Origin: Methanomassiliicoccaceae archaeon UBA370
GTDB lineage: Archaea > Thermoplasmatota > Thermoplasmata > Methanomassiliicoccales > Methanomethylophilaceae
DNA: 41,511 nt
Assembly: GCA_002505345.1 (NCBI GenBank)
Contig: DAUY01000006.1
Coordinates: forward strand, 1 to 41,511
Reading direction: 5' to 3'
The translations under genes were made by a program, and so were the position numbers. This document shows, in pieces, positions 32,816-40,797 of this stretch (positions within the stretch are counted from its first letter, which is position 1; every line of letters starts with the position of its first letter). The notes beneath the pieces are model-generated. The model worked only from the letters and a program-made list of their open reading frames with translations, was not told where the DNA came from and did not search any database.

Positions 32816-33199
32816 TCAGCTTTTTACGAATTTCACATAGTCCGCTTTAGCTACGGATTGTATCTCTCTTAGTATCGACTTGATGTCGCCCGCTTCTCCG
32901 GACATAACCATGACCTCGAGGCACTTGCGGTTCAGAAGATGGGAGTGCATCTGGGTCTTTATCGACCCTTCGTGTCTTGCCTGTATGAGGCTCATCCATG
33001 GATCGGCATGGTCTCCCCTGACTATTATCAAAACCCCTTCCACGAAGCCGCTCAGCTCCTCGATCTCTTTGACCTTGGAACCTGCCGCTTTTATCGACAG
33101 ACGGACGGCCTCGCTGCGCCCGGCGAGAGAGTATGCTTCCTGTATCGCTTCCAGTGTCCCCATGCTCTCCTCGTCCAGCGAAACGCTGATTATCGCCAT
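32816..33199 (-). CDS. nikR: NikR-like nickel-responsive ribbon-helix-helix regulator
   Basis: A 127-residue protein with an N-terminal RHH DNA-binding domain (MAIISVSLDEESMGTLEAIQ to RSEAVRLSI) and a C-terminal ACT-like metal domain. The NikR ligand set is recognisable as H76, H85, H87 and C93: H-x-H-x5-C is conserved exactly, while the first His is two residues closer than in E. coli (H76, H87, H89, C95). Nickel sensing would suit a methanogen, whose methyl-CoM reductase and hydrogenases need nickel. No nickel transporter is adjacent, so its targets lie elsewhere. Confidence 0.8.
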   Translation of the reverse strand: MAIISVSLDEESMGTLEAIQEAYSLAGRSEAVRLSIKAAGSKVKEIEELSGFVEGVLIIVRGDHADPWMSLIQARHEGSIKTQMHSHLLNRKCLEVMVMSGEAGDIKSILREIQSVAKADYVKFVKS

Positions 33200-33317
33200 G
33201 GAATATGGACGGAGGATGGAGTTATTAACTTTATCCCGGGATGATAATAGCTTACCTTTTTTACGGCTTGTCGTACATAGGTCAGTTTTTTATAATGCGT
33301 AATACTCACGATAACTT

Positions 33318-34253
33318 ATGTTCGCAGACGCCGAGCCGATAGAGTGGGCAGGGCTTTTTCTCATTCTGATCGTACTCCTCGCATTGGACATCTTTGTCAT
33401 CAACCGCGGCTCCAAGCACATAACCACGAAATCCGCACTGCTTCAGACAGCTGGATGGATCGCCATCGCGATGGTCTTCGGCGTTTACATCTGGATGACG
33501 CGCGGAGCGACCGTGGGGATGGAGTTCTACGCGGGTTATGTCATCGAGGAGGCCTTGAGCGTCGACAACATGTTCGTGTTCATCCTGCTGTTCGCGATGT
33601 TCGCGATACCGGACGACTATCAGCACAAAGCGCTCTTCTACGGCGTGATAGGAGCCATATTGTTCCGCCTGGTCTTCATATTCGCAGGGTCCGAGCTCCT
33701 GCTCAGGTTCCACTTCGTAATGTATATCTTCGGCATATTCCTGATATACGCCGCCATCAAGACAATAGTAAGCAAGGAGGGCGGAGGGTCCGGCAACAAG
33801 ATTGCCACAGTGCTATCCAGGCACTTGAACGTCTCTCCGGATCTGGACGGGGACAAGTTCTTCACCCACAGGGATGGCGTGCGCTTGGTCACGCCGCTGT
33901 TGCTGTGCGTCATCGTGATCGAGTTCACCGACCTGGTATTCGCCATCGACTCGATACCTGCGGTCTTAGGAATAACGACCAACAAATTCGTAGTCTACTC
34001 GTCCAACATATTCGCGGTACTGGGACTCAGGTCGCTCTACTTCGCCATAAGGGGATCGCTGACGCACCTTAAGTACCTGAAGTACGGCCTGGGCGTCATC
34101 CTCACATTCGTGGGCATCAAGATGCTGATCGTGGACTATTATGAGTTCGACATCGTACAGTCCCTTTCGCTCATACTCTCAGTACTGGCCGTTACGGTTG
34201 CCGTATCGATAATATCAGGCAAGAGGGAGAAGGGAAAAGAAGGGACGGTCTGA
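33318..34253 (+). CDS. TerC-family membrane protein
   Basis: A 311-residue TerC/Alx-type protein with about nine helices. The two acidic motifs of the family are EEALSVDNMFVF (near residue 77) and EFTDLVFAIDSIPA (near residue 203). Bacterial homologues export manganese or calcium or support metal loading of exported proteins. A TATAA box at about 33289-33295 lies roughly 26 bases ahead of the ATG, suggesting a nearly leaderless mRNA. No yybP-ykoY riboswitch is visible. Divergent from nikR. Confidence 0.9.
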   Translation: MFADAEPIEWAGLFLILIVLLALDIFVINRGSKHITTKSALLQTAGWIAIAMVFGVYIWMTRGATVGMEFYAGYVIEEALSVDNMFVFILLFAMFAIPDDYQHKALFYGVIGAILFRLVFIFAGSELLLRFHFVMYIFGIFLIYAAIKTIVSKEGGGSGNKIATVLSRHLNVSPDLDGDKFFTHRDGVRLVTPLLLCVIVIEFTDLVFAIDSIPAVLGITTNKFVVYSSNIFAVLGLRSLYFAIRGSLTHLKYLKYGLGVILTFVGIKMLIVDYYEFDIVQSLSLILSVLAVTVAVSIISGKREKGKEGTV

Positions 34254-34282
34254 GCCTCGACGTGCGCCGTTTGACTGAACGT

Positions 34283-35098
34283 TCAGATGCGCCCGTGATC
34301 CGATTCGTACCTGTATCTCTTGGGGAGCACGAAAAGTTCGCCGTCTTTGTCGAATCCCACCGATGCGGACACGCCGTACACGTCTTCGATGAGTTCGGCA
34401 GTTATGACCTCCTTGGGAGGGCCGATGTCCACTATGTTCCCTTCCTTCATGATGATGCAGAGGTCGCAGTACCTTGCCATGAGGGATATGTCGTGCTCGG
34501 CCACCAGGATCGACATGTCTTTCCTGACCATGGCGTTGAGATATTCCATCACCTCGAGCTTGTACTTCATGTCCAGATGGGAGGTGGGCTCGTCGACCAG
34601 CATCAGCCTGGGCTCCTGAACGTACGCCTTGGCTATCAGCACCCTCTGCATCTCTCCGCTGGACAGCATGTTGAGCTGATTGTCCTGAAGCCTCTTCACT
34701 CCGAACTTCTCCATGGTCTCCATCACGAATGACTCGTCATTCTCGGTCTCCCACCATATGTTCTTCATGAACGGATAACGTCCCATCATAACCGTCTCGT
34801 AAACAGTCAGGCCGAAGTTGTTCCTCAGTTGGGCAGGGACGTTGGCCACGCTCCTCGCCAGCTCCGAGGGCGTCTTCTTGAGCACCGACACTCCGTCTAT
34901 GAGAATGTCTCCGGAAGAAAGGCTATGGAGCTTGTTTATACACTTCATCATGGTGGATTTGCCGCACCCGTTAGGTCCGATCAGACCCACGAGCTTGCCC
35001 GTGTCTATACTGAAAGACACGTCTTTCACCGCATGGAACCCGTTGTCGTAATATTTGTTGAGCTTCCTAAGCTCCAGAAGGGGCGTGCCTTCAGTCAC
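34283..35098 (-). CDS. Corrinoid/iron-type ABC importer ATP-binding protein, locus B
   Basis: A 271-residue BtuD/FecE-like ATPase: Walker A GPNGCGKST, signature LSSGEMQR (Ser for the usual second-position Gly), Walker B LMLVDEPTSHLD, switch His in AEHDISLMAR. It energises the fused propeller-permease, whose stop overlaps its start by eight bases. Last gene of the four-gene locus. It is only distantly similar to the ATPase of locus A, judging by the different motifs and C-terminal regions. Confidence 0.92.
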   Translation of the reverse strand: MTEGTPLLELRKLNKYYDNGFHAVKDVSFSIDTGKLVGLIGPNGCGKSTMMKCINKLHSLSSGDILIDGVSVLKKTPSELARSVANVPAQLRNNFGLTVYETVMMGRYPFMKNIWWETENDESFVMETMEKFGVKRLQDNQLNMLSSGEMQRVLIAKAYVQEPRLMLVDEPTSHLDMKYKLEVMEYLNAMVRKDMSILVAEHDISLMARYCDLCIIMKEGNIVDIGPPKEVITAELIEDVYGVSASVGFDKDGELFVLPKRYRYESDHGRI

Positions 35099-37970
35099 CG
35101 TACATCCTCCCTTTCTTCACGATAAGATAAATGAACACCGGCGCTCCGATGATGGTCGTTATAGCGCCCACGGGAAGCTCGACCGGGGCGATGAGCATCT
35201 TCGACAGGAAATCGGCCGCCATCATTAGCAGGCCGCCCAGGGCTATGGATGACGGCATGACGAGCCTGTGGTCCCCGCCCAGGATCATGCGGCATAGATG
35301 GGGGACCACCAGTCCCACGAAACCTATCGTTCCGACGAACGCCACGCACACGGCCGTGAGAACGGACGCGAGTATCAGCATCGCCCTGTTGAACTTCCTG
35401 ACGTCGAGGCCCATCTCCTGTGCCTGGTCCTCGCCCAGAAGGACGAGGTTGAACTCCTTCGCCCATATCAGAGGTATGAGCGCCAGCAGAATGGCGGGGA
35501 TGAGCACCAGCCATATGTTCCCCCAGTCGATGCTTGTGAAACTACCGAACAGCCATGTCATGGCGCTGTGTATCTTGTCACCGGCGCTGTACAGCAACAG
35601 CGTCTGAACGGCTCCGAACCCTAGGCCGACTATCACTCCCGCCAGAACATAATTCGTGGAAGACCCGCCTGCCTTCTCCGCTATCAGCATGGTCGCCCCG
35701 AAAGCGATCAACCCTCCCGCCATTGCCATCAACGGCAACGAATACGTCACAGTGCTGAACAGCCCGAAGAACGTGAAGCCGGTGGAGATCGTTGCGACCG
35801 CGAAAGTGCCCGCACCGGCAGATACTCCCATTATGTACGGGTCCACGAGAGGATTCCTTATTATCGCCTGGTACACGGCACCTGCCATCGACAGGCCGAT
35901 ACCGACCGCGAACGCCGCCAGCGCCCTCGGTAGCCTGGACCCGAATATTATGGTCTCGTCGCCCGTGAGGCCCTGCCCGCCCTTGGATATGGCGGACCCC
36001 AAGAGGCCGAATGCCTCTGTCAGAGAATAATCTCCGGAAGGTCCGTATGCCAGGCAGAGCAGGAACATCAGCACGGACGCGACCGAACCGAAAACGATAA
36101 CCCAGACCAGGCGGGTCTTGTTGCGCTTTATTTTCGATCTGCCGTCGGCAGCCGTTCCGAGCCTCTCGGAGATCTTGCCCCTTATGTAAGGTAACGGAGG
36201 GACATCCAGTTTCTTTCTGATATAGACGCAATATGCAAGGAACGCCAAGATGGCTGCCGCCAGTATCGCGACGGCCCACAACAATGCTTTGCTTTCCTGT
36301 TGAGCGGCGGCAGGCATATCCAGGAAGCCGCCGGAGAATGAGTACACCCCTCCGTCCGTACCCGAGAGCACCCACGTGCCTACTATCACAGGCGGCGACA
36401 TGGCGTATTCGGAGACCTCGTCGGGCTGACCGTACTGTCCCTCGAGGCTGCCGTCCGTGTCGATTTTGTAGATGTAACCGTTTCTGTCGTATTCTGCAGC
36501 GACGATGTAATCGTCATTGACCAGGGTCCCGGGGGCACGCACGTTGGTGATGCTGCCGTTGATGAGCTCGTAGCTGCCGTCCAAATAGATTTTCGCAAGA
36601 CCGTCCGAGGTGAAAGAATACGCCCCCCTGAAGGAGCTGTCCGACTTTATCAGATATGACGAGGACAGACCCAGCTCGGTCACTTTGCTTATCTCGGTTA
36701 GGGTCGAACCGTCGAACCCGTAGACCGCATAACCTCCTGTCACAGCGTTCATACCACGCCCGTCATTGAAGGAGAAGATCAGCCGGTCTTCGACCTTCAG
36801 GACGTTTAAAACAGATCCGCAGGTCTTCCCATAGGCTTCCACCGTGTAAACAGATTCGCTGCAGATGAGATTGCCGCTGAACGCATCGAACACATAGAGC
36901 GAGCCATCTAGGGCTCCCAAGAACAGATTTCCGTCCTGCACTGTCGGCGCGCTGGAGTAGACCGTTCCTCCGACCGTGCCACTCCACAGTAAATTGAGGT
37001 CCAGGTCCGTGCAGAACACATATCCTGCGGCGGTTCCGAAGTAAAGCGCCCCGGAATAATAGACGATAGATGCAGGTCCCGTAGCCCATGTGATACCGCT
37101 CAGGGGCCCATCCGCTTCTTCCCTTGTCGAGCCGAAAAGCCCGTCGGGACTGACCGTTACGTTGGAACCGTCCTCGTTGGGTCCGGTCAACGGAATTTTG
37201 TAAACGTGTCCGTTCGATGCCGGAATATATATCGAACCGCCGACGATGACTCCGGTCGCGGTCTCGTATCCCGCACCTGTATCGTACTCGTAGCGCCATA
37301 GCTCCGTGCCGTCTGTCAGGTCGTAACAGTAGAGGACCGGCTTTTGTACGGGGTCCGATGAAGTTGCGCCCATATTGCTGGTTCCTCCGCTGTTCACGAA
37401 TACCTTATTTCCAGCGACGAGCACGGCCGAATTGACGAAATTCTTGTCACCGTAGGATTTTACCCATCCCGGTACGTTTTCCCCTCCGAGGTCCGCGTCC
37501 TGATGCCCATATGATTCCGAACTTCCCCTGATACATGTCCAAGACGCCCTGTAAGCGGGTGTTTCCGTGGGCACAGTTCCTGCGGGATAATATCCTAGAG
37601 CGACAGAGGTCGCAGGTGCCTCAACGGTTTCATCGAAAGAGGCCGTCGAATCCTCCCAACCGGAATCCGTCCAAACGTAGTATCTCCATGAAACCGCGAC
37701 CGGAGAGGAGATAGAAGACGTCCCGTCGACCGTGATGTCCGATGCGCCATAGACATATGTGCCTCCGATCTCCGAGACCGCAGAGGCTATGAGCCCGGAT
37801 GCCGTGGTCTCAGAGGAATCCGCATCGGCCCACTCGGTCCTGCCGTTTCCGTAATCGATCAGGACATATCGGTCGCCTGCGGCGGACGCCTCTCCGCTGA
37901 AGCATACGATCGACATTGGGACCAGGAGGGCAGAAACAGCCACCAACAGCACTAACAATTTATTTTTCAT
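35091..37970 (-). CDS. Fusion: DUF4430-like domain, PQQ beta-propeller and FecCD permease
   Basis: A 959-residue single reading frame. Order: signal peptide (1-30), a DUF4430-like domain (about 34-145: VLIDYGNG, SWRYYVW, VALGYYP), a PQQ-type beta-propeller (about 165-550, repeats such as YCYDLTDGTELWRYEYD, GHVYKIP, GSLYVFDAFSGNLI), a membrane helix (563-583), a basic linker (584-620) and a complete ten-helix FecCD/BtuC permease (620-959; PRALAAFAVGIGLSMAGAVY, RNPLVDPYIMGVSAGAG, GTIGFVGLVVPHLCRMILGG). The topology is coherent: the propeller lies outside, the basic linker inside, and the permease begins on the cytoplasmic side as usual. It overlaps the binding-protein gene (ATGA) and the ATPase gene. 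No frameshift or internal start is evident. Confidence 0.9.
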   Translation of the reverse strand: MKNKLLVLLVAVSALLVPMSIVCFSGEASAAGDRYVLIDYGNGRTEWADADSSETTASGLIASAVSEIGGTYVYGASDITVDGTSSISSPVAVSWRYYVWTDSGWEDSTASFDETVEAPATSVALGYYPAGTVPTETPAYRASWTCIRGSSESYGHQDADLGGENVPGWVKSYGDKNFVNSAVLVAGNKVFVNSGGTSNMGATSSDPVQKPVLYCYDLTDGTELWRYEYDTGAGYETATGVIVGGSIYIPASNGHVYKIPLTGPNEDGSNVTVSPDGLFGSTREEADGPLSGITWATGPASIVYYSGALYFGTAAGYVFCTDLDLNLLWSGTVGGTVYSSAPTVQDGNLFLGALDGSLYVFDAFSGNLICSESVYTVEAYGKTCGSVLNVLKVEDRLIFSFNDGRGMNAVTGGYAVYGFDGSTLTEISKVTELGLSSSYLIKSDSSFRGAYSFTSDGLAKIYLDGSYELINGSITNVRAPGTLVNDDYIVAAEYDRNGYIYKIDTDGSLEGQYGQPDEVSEYAMSPPVIVGTWVLSGTDGGVYSFSGGFLDMPAAAQQESKALLWAVAILAAAILAFLAYCVYIRKKLDVPPLPYIRGKISERLGTAADGRSKIKRNKTRLVWVIVFGSVASVLMFLLCLAYGPSGDYSLTEAFGLLGSAISKGGQGLTGDETIIFGSRLPRALAAFAVGIGLSMAGAVYQAIIRNPLVDPYIMGVSAGAGTFAVATISTGFTFFGLFSTVTYSLPLMAMAGGLIAFGATMLIAEKAGGSSTNYVLAGVIVGLGFGAVQTLLLYSAGDKIHSAMTWLFGSFTSIDWGNIWLVLIPAILLALIPLIWAKEFNLVLLGEDQAQEMGLDVRKFNRAMLILASVLTAVCVAFVGTIGFVGLVVPHLCRMILGGDHRLVMPSSIALGGLLMMAADFLSKMLIAPVELPVGAITTIIGAPVFIYLIVKKGRMYGD

Positions 37971-39352
37971 GAGGCTCCCTCCGCCACCGGGTCCCTGGCC
38001 AGCGAAATGTAGTCCCCGTAGTCGTCGCCGATGTACTTAGGCATGTCGCCCTCAAACGCCGTATCTTGGATAATGCGTGCCATCAGCTCGGCGACCTGTG
38101 CGACCCTGGGCCCTGCACGGGACGCGAGGTCTGCCGCGGAATCCGTCAGGAAATATATCTTACCGTCCCTGTACGCGTCCGTGCGCTTCCATTCGTCTCC
38201 CAACGAGTCCATTACCGCCTGATATTCGCTCTGGGAACTGGGACCGTTCGATGTTATCACCACGATGCAGTCGACATCTTCGGTAACCAGCGACTCGGAT
38301 GTCACCATCACCCATCCCCCAAGGTCCGAGAAGCTGTTGCCGACGGAGATTATTCTAAGGACGTCCGAGGCGTAAGTATAGGAGCCTGACACCCAGGGCG
38401 ACTTGTCGGTTGAAAGTGCTATCACGGCGTTCTTTGGCGCAGAAGAATTTCCGTCGATTATTTCCACTATGTCGGACAGGTCCCCGACGATACTGCTTAC
38501 AGTATTGTCAGCGGCCTCCCTCGTGCCCATGGCCGTACCGACCATCATGATGCTCTCCATTATCGAGCTTACGTCCTCTCCCCCGTCCGCCACGACGACA
38601 TTGATGCCGGCGGAGCGCAGCCTCTCCGCCATGTCGAGGTGGGAACGCTGGCTGTTTACGCATACGACAAGGTCGGGGTCCGTTCTCACTATGGACTCAT
38701 AGCTAGGATTCGAGAATCCGCCGATGCTCGCTATATCGCCTGATGACCTGGCTGACCCTACGGATTCCGGATAGTTGCTGTAGTCGTCCGTCCCTACGAT
38801 TTTGCGCTCACCGCCCACCGAACAGATCATCTCTGTGCAGGAGGGCGCCAGCGAAACAATCCTTTGCGGATGCCCGTATCCGTAAAAACATACTCCTGTG
38901 GCATCTACGGCCCTGGAGGGAGTTTCGTCCTCGGAACAATACGCCCAAGCCACGGCCGCATATCCTTTTATCTTCACTTCCCCCGGGTCACCGGAGATCT
39001 TGACCCATGGGTACGTCTGCTGTAATTCCGATGACGCTTTCTCGACCACGTACAGGTTCCATGTTTTGCCGTCCGTTCCCGAAACCGACGAATCGATCGA
39101 GACCACATCGTCGCCGTTGAGATCCAGGTCGAAACCGAATACTGCGCAGGTGTATTCCAATCCTTCATCGGCATCCAGATCGTCTTCGGAATTGAAAGCG
39201 CCGAAGTACGTAACGCCTTCGCCGAAATCCAAGATCAGACCGTCCGTCCCCTGGACATACGTCTCCCCCGAAGCAGCCATTGCTGTAAATATGACGCATA
39301 GGACGACGATTCCCGCGGACAGCGCGGTCTTGACCTTGGTTGTTTTTTCCAA
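37967..39352 (-). CDS. BtuF-type binding protein with N-terminal DUF4430-like domain
   Basis: A 461-residue surface protein. A signal sequence or anchor (about 10-27) is followed by a DUF4430-like domain (about 36-152: LILDFGEG, WNLYVV, AVAWAYC) and a TroA-class binding domain from 162. The latter opens with QRIVSLAPSCTEMICSVGGE and VGTDDYSNYPE, the style of cobalamin-binding BtuF proteins. There is no lipobox and no C-terminal helix. The start is TTG at 39352: an in-frame TAA lies just upstream and AAGGTG is six bases ahead. Second gene of the locus, coupled to the propeller-permease by ATGA. Confidence 0.87.
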   Translation of the reverse strand: MEKTTKVKTALSAGIVVLCVIFTAMAASGETYVQGTDGLILDFGEGVTYFGAFNSEDDLDADEGLEYTCAVFGFDLDLNGDDVVSIDSSVSGTDGKTWNLYVVEKASSELQQTYPWVKISGDPGEVKIKGYAAVAWAYCSEDETPSRAVDATGVCFYGYGHPQRIVSLAPSCTEMICSVGGERKIVGTDDYSNYPESVGSARSSGDIASIGGFSNPSYESIVRTDPDLVVCVNSQRSHLDMAERLRSAGINVVVADGGEDVSSIMESIMMVGTAMGTREAADNTVSSIVGDLSDIVEIIDGNSSAPKNAVIALSTDKSPWVSGSYTYASDVLRIISVGNSFSDLGGWVMVTSESLVTEDVDCIVVITSNGPSSQSEYQAVMDSLGDEWKRTDAYRDGKIYFLTDSAADLASRAGPRVAQVAELMARIIQDTAFEGDMPKYIGDDYGDYISLARDPVAEGAS

Positions 39353-39403
39353 TTGCGCACCTTATTTGGATTGAGTAATAGGTTTGCCCCCGGCATCAAC
39401 GGC

Positions 39404-40174
39404 TCACATAGCCTCCGAACCATAGACCAGCTTCATTTCATCGACATCGGAGGTAAGGATCTCGTCCATCATCGACGAAGTTGTTTCCCATCCTGTCCCG
39501 TCGCTGGTGGGCACTTTCTGTATCCACCAGAACCATTGGCCCCCTTCCTGTGCCCAGGTTATCCCGAACAGCGACTCTACTCCGCTTGGAGGATTGCCCG
39601 ATGCTGCGAACGGCACTGCGTACCTTTCGGTAGCATTCTCCAGCGCATCGATGGCAGTTTCGCCGGTTCCGTTGATCTTGAAGCTTACTCCGGTCTTGGA
39701 CTCTATGGTGAATACCATCCCTTCAGTGCTGAATCTCCAGATCTTGGCTTCGTCAGGGTCTACGGCCGGCGATACCGTCCCATCGGAGTAAACAATGGCC
39801 ATGGCCTCCACGTCGGAGGTGCTGTACTGGTCCATGTTGTATTCATTCAGGACCCATGCCCCGTCCACGTAGCTGTACTGGTTCCAATAGATCCAGTCAT
39901 CTCCGGCCTGCACGGTCCCGAGCGAGAACATGCTGCCTATCCAACCGTCGGCGAACTCCACGTCGATTTCGTATCGTTCACATGCATCCGTCAGAGCCGT
40001 CAGCTCGTTGTCGCCGTCCCCCTCGATCCAGAAGTAGATTCCCTCGTTATCCTGTATTAGGATCTTGGTCCCTTCCTGACTTTCTTCTCCCCCGAGATAG
40101 TAGTACACTCCCGCGCCCGCAACGGCCACGGCAATTACCGCCACGGCTATCAAAGCCATCGTTTTGTTTTGCAT
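39404..40174 (-). CDS. Membrane-anchored protein with two tandem DUF4430-like domains
   Basis: A 256-residue protein with an N-terminal membrane helix (6-27, AVAVIAVAVAGAGVYYYL) and two homologous external domains at about 45-132 and 162-252. The copies align along G-[IV]-x-F-x-I-x-G, A-x-E-R-Y, an aromatic W-[IF]-x-W core and the closing S-D-V-x-x-M-x-[IL]-V-Y. The pattern resembles DUF4430, the transcobalamin C-terminal-like domain. The ATG at 40174 follows GGTGATC; a GTG at 40186 is the alternative. It is the first gene of the import locus, 51 bases ahead of the binding protein. A co-receptor for a corrinoid is inferred. Confidence 0.75.
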   Translation of the reverse strand: MQNKTMALIAVAVIAVAVAGAGVYYYLGGEESQEGTKILIQDNEGIYFWIEGDGDNELTALTDACERYEIDVEFADGWIGSMFSLGTVQAGDDWIYWNQYSYVDGAWVLNEYNMDQYSTSDVEAMAIVYSDGTVSPAVDPDEAKIWRFSTEGMVFTIESKTGVSFKINGTGETAIDALENATERYAVPFAASGNPPSGVESLFGITWAQEGGQWFWWIQKVPTSDGTGWETTSSMMDEILTSDVDEMKLVYGSEAM

Positions 40175-40221
40175 GATGATCACCACTCGTTCGATTCCAG
40201 TGACCGACGTAAAGCACGTAT

Positions 40222-40229
40222 CAATTTAT
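40222..40229 (-). promoter_or_regulatory. Probable TATA box of import locus B
   Basis: TATAAATT on the minus strand, about 50 bases ahead of the first ATG and directly downstream of the palindrome at 40234-40250. Confidence 0.45.
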
Positions 40230-40233
40230 ACCT

Positions 40234-40250
40234 TTGGATGATTCATCCAA
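40234..40250. promoter_or_regulatory. Operator-like palindrome ahead of import locus B
   Basis: TTGGATGATTCATCCAA: perfect 8-bp arms around a single central T. It sits immediately upstream of the TATA-like box, where bound protein would meet TFB/TBP. It probably controls the four-gene locus; the regulator is not identified. Confidence 0.5.
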
Positions 40251-40316
40251 CTTGATTATGCGTCTGCACGTTTTTCGTCACACGTTTATTTTTCGAACGA
40301 AAAGACGATCCGCGAC

Positions 40317-40703
40317 TCAAACGAGAAGGGCCAAAAACCTTCCGGCGAACGCCCCGAGGAGGCATCCCCCTCCGTTGAGGATCACGTTCCATGCGGCCTT
40401 CAGCATTTCGTTCTCGTAGAACAGATTTACTGTCTCCAAAGTGAACGTCGACATCGTCGTGAACCCTCCGAACACTCCGGTAAACAAGAATAATTCCATA
40501 TTCTTGGACATATTGCCGCTTAGCGAGAATGCGACGAACGTCAGAAGAGTGCACCCGACCATGTTCACCAGGAACGTGCCCCATGGGAATTCGGACGTGA
40601 ATAGGTATTGTGCGGCCACATATCTCAGCACCGCTCTCAGCACCGCCCCGATCGCTCCGCCTACCGCAATGCATGCAATGAGCATCGGCACGTCCCAGTT
40701 CAT
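40317..40703 (-). CDS. crcB: Fluoride channel FluC (CrcB)
   Basis: A 128-residue four-helix protein of the Fluc family, which expels fluoride as an antiparallel homodimer. Family marks are GGAIGAVLRAVLRY at the N-terminus, GTFLVNMVGC in helix 2 and the GGFTTMSTFTLE block with the pore TMSTF segment. There is a single copy here, so a homodimer is expected. A TATA-like AAAATTATAT lies about 30 bases upstream. I looked for a fluoride riboswitch in the leader and saw none. Confidence 0.93.
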   Translation of the reverse strand: MNWDVPMLIACIAVGGAIGAVLRAVLRYVAAQYLFTSEFPWGTFLVNMVGCTLLTFVAFSLSGNMSKNMELFLFTGVFGGFTTMSTFTLETVNLFYENEMLKAAWNVILNGGGCLLGAFAGRFLALLV

Positions 40704-40797
40704 AGGGCGGCAGATTTTTTATCACATATAATTTTTATCTATCGGCATTTGACGCGAAATATGGCCCGAAAAAAACAGAAAAACCGAGAAGGTACAT

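Noticed and set aside
33200..33317. Possible yybP-ykoY manganese riboswitch ahead of the terC-like gene
   Set aside because: The TATA box lies only about 26 bases before the ATG, leaving no leader in which an RNA switch could fold.
40704..40797. Possible fluoride riboswitch ahead of crcB
   Set aside because: The leader lacks the GG-GAUGG and CGCC pattern of the crcB motif; only a TATA-like box is visible.
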